DNA of 64,000 bases from DASUHT01 sp038230835 (GTDB taxonomy: Bacteria > Actinomycetota > Thermoleophilia > Gaiellales > JAICJC01): positions 55,694 through 119,693 of the forward strand of contig JBBRMM010000011.1 in NCBI GenBank assembly GCA_038230835.1, read 5' to 3'. Below the pieces are notes generated by a model. That model was given only the letters and a program-made list of their open reading frames with translations. It did not search any database and was not told where the DNA came from. Positions within the stretch are counted from its first letter, which is position 1. Every line of letters starts with the position of its first letter. Of the stretch, positions 32,244 to 40,781 are shown one piece after another. The position numbers and the translations under genes were made by a program.

Positions 32244-33191
32244 ATGAGTCGCGATCGGGTGGAGGGTGCGGTGGCATGGGGACGACGGCGCCCGCGTCTG
32301 GCCGTGCCAGCCTTCTTCGCGATGGTCGTGGTGGCGCTGCTGTCGCCAAGTTCCGCATCGGCATGGGACGTGGCCAGCGCCAACGGTGTCGTGCACGTCA
32401 CGAACGTCCACATCAACGGCGGCGGCAGCCAGGCGAAGGTCGCGGCCGGCAGTACCGTCCAGGTCACGTTCTCGTACGCTCTCAACGACCCGTGCTTCAC
32501 GTGCGTGGATCAGTTGGAGGTTGGGTGGAGCGATCAGGGGCCACGCCGGTGCGTGTTCGACGGGCCGACTCCGACGGCGGGGACGGCGTCGTTTTCGCTC
32601 ACCGCACCCAGCAAGGTGGGCGAGTATTACATCGCCGTGGATCAGGGGGGTGACTCGTCCTGCGGTGCGACGCTTCCGGTGCCCGGTCCGACCTGGTGGA
32701 ACGGCAATCCGCCCGATCCAGACACCCGGCTCATCGGCCGGGTCGGCGTCAAGACGACGGCTGACTCGTTCCACCTAGAGTCTGGCGGCAAAGTCGGCGG
32801 GCTGGTCAGGATCAGCCGCGTGCACATCAACGGCGGCGGCAACCAGGCCACCGTCTCCCCAGGCAGCGACGTCGTCGTGAGCATGGAGTACTTCATCGAC
32901 GACACCGCCTGCACGACGTGCCTCGACGAGATCGTGGTCGGCCTCGCCAACGACACCAGCCCAGCGGCGTGCATCTACTTTGGCACTCCCGGAGCAGTGG
33001 GCGTTTCGGCGTCGTCCTCGGCACATTTTGCGGCGCCGACCACGGCTGGGTCGTACTTCATCGCGTTTGACCGCTCCCAGTCATCCTCCGGATGCCCGAC
33101 GGCCTGGTGGACATCCGCCCACCCCGAAGCCAATCCATCGTCGGGAAAACGCGGGGACACCCAGTTCATCGGACACCTGACGGTCACGTAG
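32244..33191 (+). CDS. Secreted protein made of two cysteine-containing repeats
   Basis: This is a 315-residue protein. A signal peptide covers residues 1-40 (twin arginines GRRRPRLA, hydrophobic core, ending SSASA before WDV). Two repeats of about 138 residues follow. Each has VHINGGGxQAxV (from residues 55 and 193), then a C-x-T-C pair (84-87 and 223-226), a conserved VG, a single Cys, GxYxIAxD and finally PxxWW with IGxxxV. The spacing of four or five cysteines per repeat suggests disulfides and a beta-sandwich. I know no family name. Codon choice is GC-rich but more mixed than in the core genes. Confidence 0.75.
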   Translation: MSRDRVEGAVAWGRRRPRLAVPAFFAMVVVALLSPSSASAWDVASANGVVHVTNVHINGGGSQAKVAAGSTVQVTFSYALNDPCFTCVDQLEVGWSDQGPRRCVFDGPTPTAGTASFSLTAPSKVGEYYIAVDQGGDSSCGATLPVPGPTWWNGNPPDPDTRLIGRVGVKTTADSFHLESGGKVGGLVRISRVHINGGGNQATVSPGSDVVVSMEYFIDDTACTTCLDEIVVGLANDTSPAACIYFGTPGAVGVSASSSAHFAAPTTAGSYFIAFDRSQSSSGCPTAWWTSAHPEANPSSGKRGDTQFIGHLTVT

Positions 33192-33312
33192 TTTTGGGAT
33201 CCAGTAACCCACGAGTTCGATGTTTCGAAGCATCTATCACGACTCCGCAACACGACCGTCTCACGGACCGTATGGGGTCTGACCCCGGGGTGTGTCCGCC
33301 CGGTCGCCGGAG
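33192..33312. other. Short convergent gap holding repeat copy 2
   Basis: The only structure is the 25-bp repeat at 33268-33292, whose GGGGTC-T-GACCCC core could also form a hairpin between the convergent genes. Confidence 0.5.
33268..33292 (+). repeat. 25-bp dispersed repeat, copy 2
   Basis: The core GGGGTCTGACCCC is a perfect 6-1-6 inverted repeat, followed by GGGGTG. See copy 1 at 30571-30595. Confidence 0.75.
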
Positions 33313-34491
33313 TCATTCCCAGTTCAGCGCGACGGGGCCTGAGCCGGCGCTGGTGCGCAGCAGCACTTGCAGCACGTGCAGCGGGGTCGAGGCTTCGCTG
33401 AACCGCGGCAGGTCGGCAGCGACGACCTCCGTCGACGTTCCGTTCGAGAGCGCCAGCGCCAGTCGGCGGCGGTCCGGCGACGCAGCGAGCCCACTGATCG
33501 TGGCGGGGGTGGCGGTGGCGTCGTACGCAGCGACTCCGGGTTGCCCCAGCACGTACCGGCTGAGGGTCGTCCCGGCGCCGACGAGCAGCTGACGCGGCCG
33601 AATCCAGACGATGCTCGGCGCCCCGCCGGCGTGCGTTGTGCAGACCGGCGGCGTGTCTCCGGTGGTGTCGACGATCCGCACCCGCGTGCGGTCGGCGATC
33701 GCCAGCAGCCCCGAGGTCGGCGAGAACGCCACCGCGGTTGCGCGGCGCAGGCCGCAACCGGAGCGTTCGACGAACGTGCGTCCGCTCAGCACGTTGTGCA
33801 CCGCCACCCGCCCATCGGCGCGGACGTACGCGAATGCCAGCGAGTCCCAGCGCCAGGATGGTGCAACCGGAGCGACCTGGGCGTCGACCAGGCGACCGTT
33901 GGAGAGATCGCCGTAGGCGTCGTGCAGCCGGTACCTTCCGCCGGCGGCCGTCAGATAGGCGATCCGGATCGGATATGGAGACCACACCACCGCGGTCACC
34001 GCACCGTCCGTTCGACGAGACCGTACGACCCGGCCACTCGCGATCGACACGGCTTGGATCACTTTCCCGTCGGCCTGCATGACGTACACAGCGTTCGGGC
34101 CGACGGCGACCGCCGTGCGCCGAGCTGCGCGCAGCACGAAGCGGTGCGGCACCGCCACCCACGCGCGCCCACCGGCGAAGGTCGAGAACGAGAGCGCGCC
34201 CGGCGGCAGGGGGCCGGTGACCGGGTTCCGCGGGGCGGCGGCGGGACGGAGGTGCGTGGACGCATCCGTGAACGGCGAGCTCCCCGTCGCGGCGACCGTC
34301 ACCCCGGTGGTCACCAGGGCCGTCGCGATCGCCACGGCGGCAACCGCGCGCCAGCGCGAGCGGCGCACTATGCCGGGACCGGCGGCTGCCGCCAGCGCCG
34401 CTGCCCGGGCCCGGTCGTGGGCGGATGACGACGCTTCCACCGGCAGCTTCGTCAGTGCGCGCTCGAGGCGGCGTTCAAGCTCGCTCGGCAT
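33313..34491 (-). CDS. Membrane-anchored beta-propeller protein paired with an ECF sigma factor
   Basis: This 392-residue protein starts at ATG 34491 (MPSELERRLERALTKLPVEA), with GGGAG just upstream; a longer TTG start at 34524 is less likely. A short cytoplasmic helix region precedes one membrane helix (about 48-70, WRAVAAVAIATALVTTGVTV). The outer part has repeated strands resembling a WD/Kelch-like propeller (VAVGPNAVYVMQADGKVIQA, VTAVVWSPYPIRIAYLTAAG, TAVAFSPTSGLLAIADRTRV, ISGLAASPDRRRLALALSNG). It overlaps the sigma gene by 17 bp. It probably acts as sensor and anti-sigma factor. Confidence 0.72.
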   Translation of the reverse strand: MPSELERRLERALTKLPVEASSSAHDRARAAALAAAAGPGIVRRSRWRAVAAVAIATALVTTGVTVAATGSSPFTDASTHLRPAAAPRNPVTGPLPPGALSFSTFAGGRAWVAVPHRFVLRAARRTAVAVGPNAVYVMQADGKVIQAVSIASGRVVRSRRTDGAVTAVVWSPYPIRIAYLTAAGGRYRLHDAYGDLSNGRLVDAQVAPVAPSWRWDSLAFAYVRADGRVAVHNVLSGRTFVERSGCGLRRATAVAFSPTSGLLAIADRTRVRIVDTTGDTPPVCTTHAGGAPSIVWIRPRQLLVGAGTTLSRYVLGQPGVAAYDATATPATISGLAASPDRRRLALALSNGTSTEVVAADLPRFSEASTPLHVLQVLLRTSAGSGPVALNWE

Positions 34492-35014
34492 TTCGCTCCC
34501 GTTCTCGCTGTCGGAGGTCGTCAAGCGCCCGAGCCAGCCGTGAGTGCACCGTCCCCACCGGCACCTCGAGCATGCGAGCGATGTCGGCGGGCGCGTAACC
34601 GAGGCCGTAGCGCAGCACGATCACGACCCGCCGCTGAGGTGTCAGCCAGGCCACCGCCTCGAGCAGCCCGCGGTCCTCGGCGCCGACGTCGCGCCATTCC
34701 GATTCCAGCCGCTCCGGCGCCTCCAAGCCGACCAGGCGCCGCTCGCTGCGCAGCAGGTCGAGCGTCCGGTTGACCACGATCCGGTGCAGCCACGGTCCGA
34801 ACGGGCGGCTGCGGTCGAACCGGCCCAGCGCCGCAAAGGCCCGCTCGAAGGCGTCCTGAGCGATGTCGTCCGCCAGGTCGCGGCGGCCGCTGACCGTGCG
34901 CGCGAGCCTCCACGCACTGCCCCAGTGCCGCTCGAAGAGCGCCGTGGCAGCTTCTCGTGAGCCGCCGTGCGCGCGGGCGACCAGCTCGCCGTCGGACGGC
35001 TCGGTCCTGCTCAT
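34475..35014 (-). CDS. ECF RNA polymerase sigma factor (second)
   Basis: This 179-residue protein starts at ATG 35014. Region 2 is ATALFERHWGSAWRLARTVS with DLADDIAQDAFERAFAALGR. Region 4 is WLTPQRRVVIVLRYGLGYAP, then ADIARMLEVPVGTVHSRLAR. It overlaps its partner membrane protein. It is clearly different from the sigma factor at 29704, although both pairs have the same order and strand. Its targets are unknown. Confidence 0.92.
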   Translation of the reverse strand: MSRTEPSDGELVARAHGGSREAATALFERHWGSAWRLARTVSGRRDLADDIAQDAFERAFAALGRFDRSRPFGPWLHRIVVNRTLDLLRSERRLVGLEAPERLESEWRDVGAEDRGLLEAVAWLTPQRRVVIVLRYGLGYAPADIARMLEVPVGTVHSRLARALDDLRQRERERNAERA

Positions 35015-35040
35015 GAGTGGAGTACGCACGACCGCGCCGG

Positions 35041-35790
35041 CTACGTCCGCCGGCAGCAGAACAGATCGGTGCGGTACGGCAGGTCGAACTCCCGGTCGCC
35101 GAACTCCGCGACCAGCCGCAGCACGTCCGCTCGCAGTTCCGACCGGGAGTCTGCGTCCAGCACCGCGATGTAGCTCGTCGATAGCACCCGATCGACCAGG
35201 CGTCCGGCGTCCACGCGTTGCGCGTGGGGGAACGAGCTGCGCTCGAGCGGGGAGAAGAGGCCCTCGGGCGCCTGCCATGTCCAGCTTTCGTACCACGGCA
35301 CGCCGGGCGGCCGGTGTCGATGGACGATGCGCGACAGCTCGGCCACCCACGGAGTCGTCAGGTCGTACGTGTTCCAGATCAGCCCTAGCCCGCCCGCAGG
35401 TGCCAGCACGCGATGGATCTCTGCCGGCGCTCGCAGCGGATCGAACCAGTGGAATGCCTGGGCAACCGTCACTGCGTCGAGCGAGCCGTCGGCGAGCGGG
35501 ATCGATTCCGCGCTCCCGCCCACCACCCGCAGGCCGGGGATCTGCCGCACGAGTACGCGCCGCATCTCCGCGACCGGTTCGAGCGCGGTCAGCTCGGCGC
35601 CCAGGGGCTGCAGAAGGCGCGTCAGCTTGCCGGTACCGGCGGCGAGATCGAGTAGCCGACGGCCCGCCCCGATGTCGATCCGTTCGGCGAGCGTGGCGAC
35701 CGCGTCCTGCGGATACGACGGCCGCCCGCGCTCGTAGCTTTCGGCGGCCGATCCGAAGCCTGCCTCCGCAGTCGGGTGGGTCGGACTCAT
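35041..35790 (-). CDS. Class I SAM-dependent methyltransferase
   Basis: This is a 249-residue protein. Motif I is LLDLAAGTGKLTRLL (about 47-61), the acidic end of strand 2 is LTALEP, and AVTVAQAFHWFDP is motif IV-like. The family is the Methyltransf_11 group related to UbiE/trans-aconitate methyltransferases. The substrate is unknown. ATG 35790 is divergent from the lipoprotein gene with 30 bp between starts. Confidence 0.88.
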   Translation of the reverse strand: MSPTHPTAEAGFGSAAESYERGRPSYPQDAVATLAERIDIGAGRRLLDLAAGTGKLTRLLQPLGAELTALEPVAEMRRVLVRQIPGLRVVGGSAESIPLADGSLDAVTVAQAFHWFDPLRAPAEIHRVLAPAGGLGLIWNTYDLTTPWVAELSRIVHRHRPPGVPWYESWTWQAPEGLFSPLERSSFPHAQRVDAGRLVDRVLSTSYIAVLDADSRSELRADVLRLVAEFGDREFDLPYRTDLFCCRRT

Positions 35791-35820
35791 GGTGCGCGCG
35801 TTTTTACCGATATCACGTGG

Positions 35821-37083
35821 ATGCGGGCATGGTTGGTACCGATCCTACTGCTGGCGGTGTGCGCGGGCTGCGCAGCACAGGCGGGCGCCGTCGCGCCGGT
35901 CGGGCCGTCGGCCGTCGTGCGAGCCGACCGGCGGTTGACCACCGGCCAGACATTCGTGCAGGCGAAGCCGGTGGCGCTTGCCTACCTGAAGGCACTGGGC
36001 GCCCACGATCCGACCGGTGCGCAGGCGCAGGTGGGGTCGGCCGGGTTCGCTCAGCTCAACTCTCTGACCACGCTGCGGACCTGGTTCTCGCAGATCCCGG
36101 TCGGTCAGATGCGCATGACCGCGTCCCCGGTGGCGGTGCACGACCCTGGTAGCGTCGGGGTGCGGGTGGCGATGTCGGCCCGGCTCGGTCCGCCTCCCCG
36201 GACGTCATGGGTGCGTCTCGGCACCCGTGTGCTGCTGGTTGCCGGTCAGGACATGGGCTGGCGGGTGGTGGGTGACATATCCCAGCGGAAAGACGTTCAC
36301 CAGGTGCGCACCGGGCTGTCGCTGATGACGGCGCCGAACGTGCTTTCGACTCCATCGGTGACGGTGGTGTACGGACCTCCCGAAGCGAGTTTCGCGGCCC
36401 ACACGATTCTCAGCTCTGCGCAGCAGGTGGTACGCATGCTGTACGCCAAGTACGGCGGTGGGGTTGCGGCTCGCCATCCGTTGATCTACCTGGTGGCGGG
36501 CCTGCACCAGGGTGAGGTGCTGGCCGGAGTGAAGATCGGTCGGGCGGAAACGCCGGACGGCTGGCAGGTGGGCAACTTCGCCTACATCGACTGGCAGGTG
36601 TGGCTGAACGACGACGTGGCTACCAAGGACTCGGTGGTGGCCCACGAGTTGACCCACGTCGCCACCCACCAGATGCTCGTCGGGGCGCCGCACAGTCTCT
36701 TGGAAGGCGTCGCGATGTACGAGGAGGAGCGCTACCTGAACTCGCTCGGGCTGTCCCGTGGGTTCGCGCTGGCCGCAGCGGCCTACCGTCACGGCTTCCC
36801 CTCGGACCGGATCTGGGGCAGCCGGTATTTCGACTGGGGTATCCGAAACCCGTATTGGGTGGACGCCTGTTACGAGGACGGAGAGGCGATGACCGCGGTC
36901 ATCCTGGCCCGGTACGGCGGTCCCGCCGCGCTTGGCCGGCTCGCGGCCGCCTACCGTGCGATCGGCAGCAAGGCGCTCTACACCCCGGCCCAGGTCCGCT
37001 CGGCGTTCCAGACCGCGCTGCACATCCCGTTCGATACCGTCGTCGCCCAGGCGCGCGCGCTCGTCGCCTCCGCGCCGCGCTAG
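35821..37083 (+). CDS. Lipoprotein zinc metalloprotease (gluzincin type)
   Basis: This 420-residue protein starts at ATG 35821. The signal ends in a lipobox, LLLAVCAGC, with lipidation expected on Cys17. Residues about 40-150 look like a SnoaL/NTF2-type accessory region. VVAHELTHVATHQ (HELTH at 275-279) and LLEGVAMYEEE (Glu295) give the HExxH-(x15)-E zinc site of peptidase clan MA(E). It should act outside the membrane; the target is unknown. It is near PilZ genes but transcribed towards them. Confidence 0.85.
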   Translation: MRAWLVPILLLAVCAGCAAQAGAVAPVGPSAVVRADRRLTTGQTFVQAKPVALAYLKALGAHDPTGAQAQVGSAGFAQLNSLTTLRTWFSQIPVGQMRMTASPVAVHDPGSVGVRVAMSARLGPPPRTSWVRLGTRVLLVAGQDMGWRVVGDISQRKDVHQVRTGLSLMTAPNVLSTPSVTVVYGPPEASFAAHTILSSAQQVVRMLYAKYGGGVAARHPLIYLVAGLHQGEVLAGVKIGRAETPDGWQVGNFAYIDWQVWLNDDVATKDSVVAHELTHVATHQMLVGAPHSLLEGVAMYEEERYLNSLGLSRGFALAAAAYRHGFPSDRIWGSRYFDWGIRNPYWVDACYEDGEAMTAVILARYGGPAALGRLAAAYRAIGSKALYTPAQVRSAFQTALHIPFDTVVAQARALVASAPR

Positions 37084-37102
37084 CGCGGGTCAGTCGGGGT
37101 TC

Positions 37103-37747
37103 TCACTCCGCCGCGTCGTCGTCGGCCGCCAAAGCGTCCAGCCGCCGCCGGTCATCTTCGCGGATCGCCATCAGCTCGCAGCCCACGCGAAGGCCGCCCT
37201 CGACCGCCTCCGTGTGCAGCACGCGCCCTCGTAGCCGCATCGGCTGGCCGCCGACGTTCGGCATCAGGGCGACGACGTCGCCCAGGCTGAAGGGGCGGTC
37301 GGTCGTGAACGCCACCCCCGCCGCGCTGAGGTCTGCCAGCATGACCTCGAACCGCTCGTTGGCCTCGAGTTCCCGGCACGCGACCACGAACAGTTCGGTC
37401 GGCTCGGCAAGGTGCAGCCTCAGGGCGGTGCGGCGGCCGTTCCGGTGGACCACCTCGGTCACCTCCACGTTCAGCAGGGCGCTCCAGTCGTCCTCCTTGG
37501 CCACCGAGGTGACGATCAGGTCGATCTCGTAGCGATCATCGGGCCCACTTCCGACTCGCGCTCGCGCTCGCATCCGGGGATGCACTCGCAGCCGCGGTCC
37601 GCGCGCCTGGAAGACGCGACCGTTGTGGGACAGCAGCTCGAGGCGCAGGGCGCCGGAGGTGTCCGAGAGCACCTCGATCGTGATCGGCAGGCTGGGAAAG
37701 ATGTCGGCGACTTGCCGCAGGAGGGCATAAGACCGTGGGAGAGCCAT
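37103..37747 (-). CDS. PilZ-domain protein (c-di-GMP effector), first
   Basis: This is a 214-residue protein. The N-terminal half (LRLELLSHNGRVFQARGPRL) resembles the YcgR N-terminal beta domain. The PilZ domain lies at about 100-200, with RNGRRTALRL as the arginine loop, LADLSAAGVAF as the D/N-x-S-x-x-G motif, and RVGCEL near the end. It would bind cyclic di-GMP and change motility or polysaccharide output. The second PilZ gene lies 40 bp upstream on the same strand, so the two are probably co-expressed. Confidence 0.85.
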   Translation of the reverse strand: MALPRSYALLRQVADIFPSLPITIEVLSDTSGALRLELLSHNGRVFQARGPRLRVHPRMRARARVGSGPDDRYEIDLIVTSVAKEDDWSALLNVEVTEVVHRNGRRTALRLHLAEPTELFVVACRELEANERFEVMLADLSAAGVAFTTDRPFSLGDVVALMPNVGGQPMRLRGRVLHTEAVEGGLRVGCELMAIREDDRRRLDALAADDDAAE

Positions 37748-37787
37748 TTGCCCCGGTTATCGACCCACGCCCGACCCGGTTTACGCG

Positions 37788-38471
37788 TCAGACTGCGGGA
37801 CGGGCCGTAAGACGCTGATCGCGCGTGCCCGCCTCGGGTGCGCTGCCGGCGAGATCCGCCAGCCGCTGGCGGTCGGCGTCAGAGATGCCAAGGATGTCAC
37901 ACCCAACCCGGCGCCTGCCGTAGTGCGCCAGTGTGACGTTGAGCACGCGGGCGGACACCCGCAGCACCTGGCGGTCGACGGTGGCCATCACCGCGATTCG
38001 GTCGCCCTCGCGGAGGCGGGCGTCAGTGACGAAGGCGACGCCGCCGGCTCCCAGATCGACCATGCGGACGTCGCTCTCGGCCCCGCTCGGGATGTGCTCC
38101 GCGAACTCCACCCGGACCAGTGCAAGGTCGTCCACGCGCCCGCGGGGATACTCGCGGCTGCCGTCCACCGAGCGCACCGAGTGCACGACCAGCTGAGCCC
38201 GGGCTTCGTCGTCGGAGTGGTGGACGAGCTTCGTCGCCTCGAGTTCGATGTCGTGGCCGGCACCGTCGTTGTCACGTGCGCGAACGGTCAACCGGAGGCC
38301 CGTATGGACGCGACCGGCCGGCGCATACGCTTCGATGGACGTCGCGTCGCTGCCGACGACGCGCAGCGGGACGACTCCGCCGTCGGCGGACAGGGCCCGG
38401 ATACCGGTCGGAAGCTCCGCAAGGATGCTCAATGCGAGGCTGAGCCGTTTGCTGGGATCAGTTGGGGTCAC
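37788..38471 (-). CDS. PilZ-domain protein, second (degenerate arginine loop)
   Basis: This 227-residue protein starts at GTG 38471 (VTPTDPSKRLSLAL); a TTG 27 nt upstream would extend it. It has the same two-domain plan as its neighbour. The PilZ part has MVDLGAGGVAFVTD and RRRVGCDILGI. The arginine loop reads REYPRGRVDDLALV, so the RxxxR spacing is kept only loosely, and the D-x-S-x-x-G serine is replaced by G. Nucleotide binding may be weakened. It probably arose by duplication. Confidence 0.8.
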   Translation of the reverse strand: MTPTDPSKRLSLALSILAELPTGIRALSADGGVVPLRVVGSDATSIEAYAPAGRVHTGLRLTVRARDNDGAGHDIELEATKLVHHSDDEARAQLVVHSVRSVDGSREYPRGRVDDLALVRVEFAEHIPSGAESDVRMVDLGAGGVAFVTDARLREGDRIAVMATVDRQVLRVSARVLNVTLAHYGRRRVGCDILGISDADRQRLADLAGSAPEAGTRDQRLTARPAV

Positions 38472-38548
38472 GGACTGCTCATCGGCGCGGGGTGGCAAGG
38501 TGTTGAGTTCGGCGAGGGGCCGGTGTCAGGCTACACTCGCCGGCTCAG

Positions 38549-39553
38549 GTGCAACCTACCGATTCGCGCATCACGATGGATGTCCATCTCGGTCCGGACG
38601 AGGTCGTCGAAGCCCTGCGCGACGACGCCCGCGCCGGGTTGACCGCATCGCCACGCTGGATGCGACCGAAGTGGCTCTACGACCAGCGAGGCAGCGAACT
38701 GTTCGATCGCATCACCCGGCTACCGGAGTACTACCCGACCCGTACAGAGCGGGCGATCCTGGTTGAGCGGGCGGACGAAATCGTGCGGCTGACCCGGGCC
38801 GACACGCTCGTGGAGCTCGGATCCGGCACGTCCGAGAAGACCCGCATCCTGCTGGAGGCTCTGGACGCCGCCGGACTGCTGCGGCGCTTCGAGGCGCTCG
38901 ACGTCAGCGAGCCGACCTTGCGCGAGGCCGCCTTCGCGATTCTCGCCGCGCATCCGGGGATCACGGTGCGCGCCGTGGTGGGCGACTTCGAGCGCCACAT
39001 GCCCCTGCTCGCGGGGGACGGCGCGCGGCTGGTGGTGTTCCTCGGCGGCACGATCGGCAACCTGCTGCCGGACGAGCGCGCCCTGATGCTGCGCGCCGTC
39101 CGGGAGATCCTCGGCACCCGGGACGCCTTCCTGCTCGGCGTGGATCTGGTCAAGGATCCCGCAGAGATCAACGCCGCCTACAACGACTCGCAGGGGCTCA
39201 CGGCCGAGTTCAACCTCAACCTGCTGCTGATCCTGAACCGCGAGCTGGGTGCGGACTTCGACCTCGCGGGATTCGAACATCGCGCGGTGTACGACACCGT
39301 CCACGAGTGGGTCGAGCTGAGCCTGGTCAGCCGGCGCGAGCAGCACGTGCGTGTGGCGGCGCTCGATCTCGAGCTGGACTTCGCCGCCGGGGAGGCGATC
39401 TACACCGAGATCAGCGCACGTTTCCGACCGCAGAGGATCACCGCCGAGTTGGCCGCCGCCGGGCTCCGGGTGGTGCAGATGTGGACCGATCGGGGTGGCG
39501 CGTTCGCGCTCACGCTCGCGGTGCCTGACGATCTCAACCCTGGTAGCGCTTGA
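38549..39553 (+). CDS. egtD: L-histidine N-alpha-methyltransferase (ergothioneine synthesis)
   Basis: This 334-residue protein matches EgtD: ARAGLTASPRWMRPKWLYDQ, then GSELFDRITRLPEYYPTRTE, LVELGSGTSEKTRILLEAL as the SAM site and VFLGGTIGNL. It makes hercynine from histidine and SAM, the first step to ergothioneine. EgtB, EgtC and EgtE are not next to it. GTG 38549 follows TACACT by 11 nt; ATG 38576 is a second possible start. The 3' end overlaps the convergent gene by 20 bp. Confidence 0.93.
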   Translation: MQPTDSRITMDVHLGPDEVVEALRDDARAGLTASPRWMRPKWLYDQRGSELFDRITRLPEYYPTRTERAILVERADEIVRLTRADTLVELGSGTSEKTRILLEALDAAGLLRRFEALDVSEPTLREAAFAILAAHPGITVRAVVGDFERHMPLLAGDGARLVVFLGGTIGNLLPDERALMLRAVREILGTRDAFLLGVDLVKDPAEINAAYNDSQGLTAEFNLNLLLILNRELGADFDLAGFEHRAVYDTVHEWVELSLVSRREQHVRVAALDLELDFAAGEAIYTEISARFRPQRITAELAAAGLRVVQMWTDRGGAFALTLAVPDDLNPGSA

Positions 39554-39983
39554 CGACCTGAAACGGGCAGGCGGCCAGCGGCAGCCCGTCGGGTGACTCG
39601 AGCATCAGGCGGTGCAGGCCGAAGGTGGGGATCGGCAATCCCTGGAGCGGGAGGATCAGCACGGCCTGCTGCTCCCAGCTGCGCGGGAGTTCCGGGTCGC
39701 GGTTGGCGGCCAGCATCACGTCGACTCGAAACAGCTCGCCCTGGTCGGCATCCACCAGCCGCAGGACGAGCGCGTGCTGGCCGTCGGACTCCTCGGGCGT
39801 GAGCATCACGCGCGCCACCACGGCGGCTGAGATCACCGCCACCGGGGCGGGGTCAGGGGCCGGCTCTGGCAGTGCGAGCGGCTCCGTGACGTTCCATGTC
39901 GTCCAGCCGCCGTTGACGGCCGTGACACCTCCGCCAGGTTCCGGTTTGGCGAACTCGGCGAGAAAGAAACCATCGATGCGCAT
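39534..39983 (-). CDS. DUF6941-like small protein
   Basis: This 149-residue protein starts MRIDGFFLAEFAKPEPGGGV. The pattern of an N-terminal LAEFA segment, a tryptophan-containing turn and a central VVARVMLTPEESDGQHALVL-type strand followed by LVDADG/Q resembles the DUF6941 group. These are of unknown function. The start codon lies 8 nt after TAGCGT on the minus strand, another leaderless-type promoter. Confidence 0.72.
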   Translation of the reverse strand: MRIDGFFLAEFAKPEPGGGVTAVNGGWTTWNVTEPLALPEPAPDPAPVAVISAAVVARVMLTPEESDGQHALVLRLVDADQGELFRVDVMLAANRDPELPRSWEQQAVLILPLQGLPIPTFGLHRLMLESPDGLPLAACPFQVVKRYQG

Positions 39984-40002
39984 CACCGCGCACGCTACTC
40001 GA

Positions 40003-40731
40003 TCAACGAACCGCGACGCTCGGGTCGTACAGCTGGAGTGCGTGGCCGTGGAGGCGCAGCCAGCCGGCCTCGTCGCGCCAGGTGGGCCGCCGGTCTCCAA
40101 CGAGGCGCCAGAACGCCGGCGAGTGATCGGGCCGGATCAGGTGGCACAGCTCGTGCACCACCACATACTCGAGGACATCGAACGGCGCGAGCACGAGCCG
40201 CCACGAGAACGAGAGCGTCCGCCGGGCCGAGCACGAGCCCCACCTGGTGCGCTGGTCGCGTATCGACACCGACACCGGCTCGACACCGAGCGCACACGCT
40301 TCCCGAGTCACCAGCTGCGCGACCTGCGCGCGGGCCTCGCGGCGGTACCAGCGTTCGACGGCGGCGGTGGCCGCGGCCTGTGACCCCGACACCTCCACGA
40401 TGCCGTCACGCCGGCGGACGCGCGGCTCTCCCGCGACGTGCACGACGGGCAGCGCGGCACCGCCCAGCCACACAACCCCCGCCAGGGCGAGATGCGACTC
40501 ACTGGTCGCCCTGCGCGCCTCGGCCAGCCGCTCACCGATCCAGCCTCGATGGCTGTGGACGAACCGCGCCACCTGCCGCTGAGAGGCACCCACGGGTACC
40601 ACGACCTCAGGAGCGCGGGCCGGGCGGATCACGATTCGCATCCGGCGCGACCGCACGGATTCCCGAACCTCCACTCCGACGATGTCGTCGCCGATGGGGA
40701 CGTCGAGCGGGCTGGGGAGCGTCCGTGCCAT
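40003..40731 (-). CDS. YgjP/SprT-like M48-type metallopeptidase
   Basis: This 242-residue protein contains VVHELCHLIRPDHSPAFWRL, the zinc motif HExxH followed by a third His after about six residues, preceded by QRTRWGSCSARRTLSFSWRL. Both are diagnostic of the YgjP-like (DUF45) family. These small cytosolic peptidases are poorly characterised. It starts at ATG 40731 and stops 19 nt before the next gene's start region. Confidence 0.9.
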   Translation of the reverse strand: MARTLPSPLDVPIGDDIVGVEVRESVRSRRMRIVIRPARAPEVVVPVGASQRQVARFVHSHRGWIGERLAEARRATSESHLALAGVVWLGGAALPVVHVAGEPRVRRRDGIVEVSGSQAAATAAVERWYRREARAQVAQLVTREACALGVEPVSVSIRDQRTRWGSCSARRTLSFSWRLVLAPFDVLEYVVVHELCHLIRPDHSPAFWRLVGDRRPTWRDEAGWLRLHGHALQLYDPSVAVR

Positions 40732-40781
40732 CCCAGGATCAAAGCAGTCGCGGCGGACGGCGACGGCAGCCCGCCGCCAGG

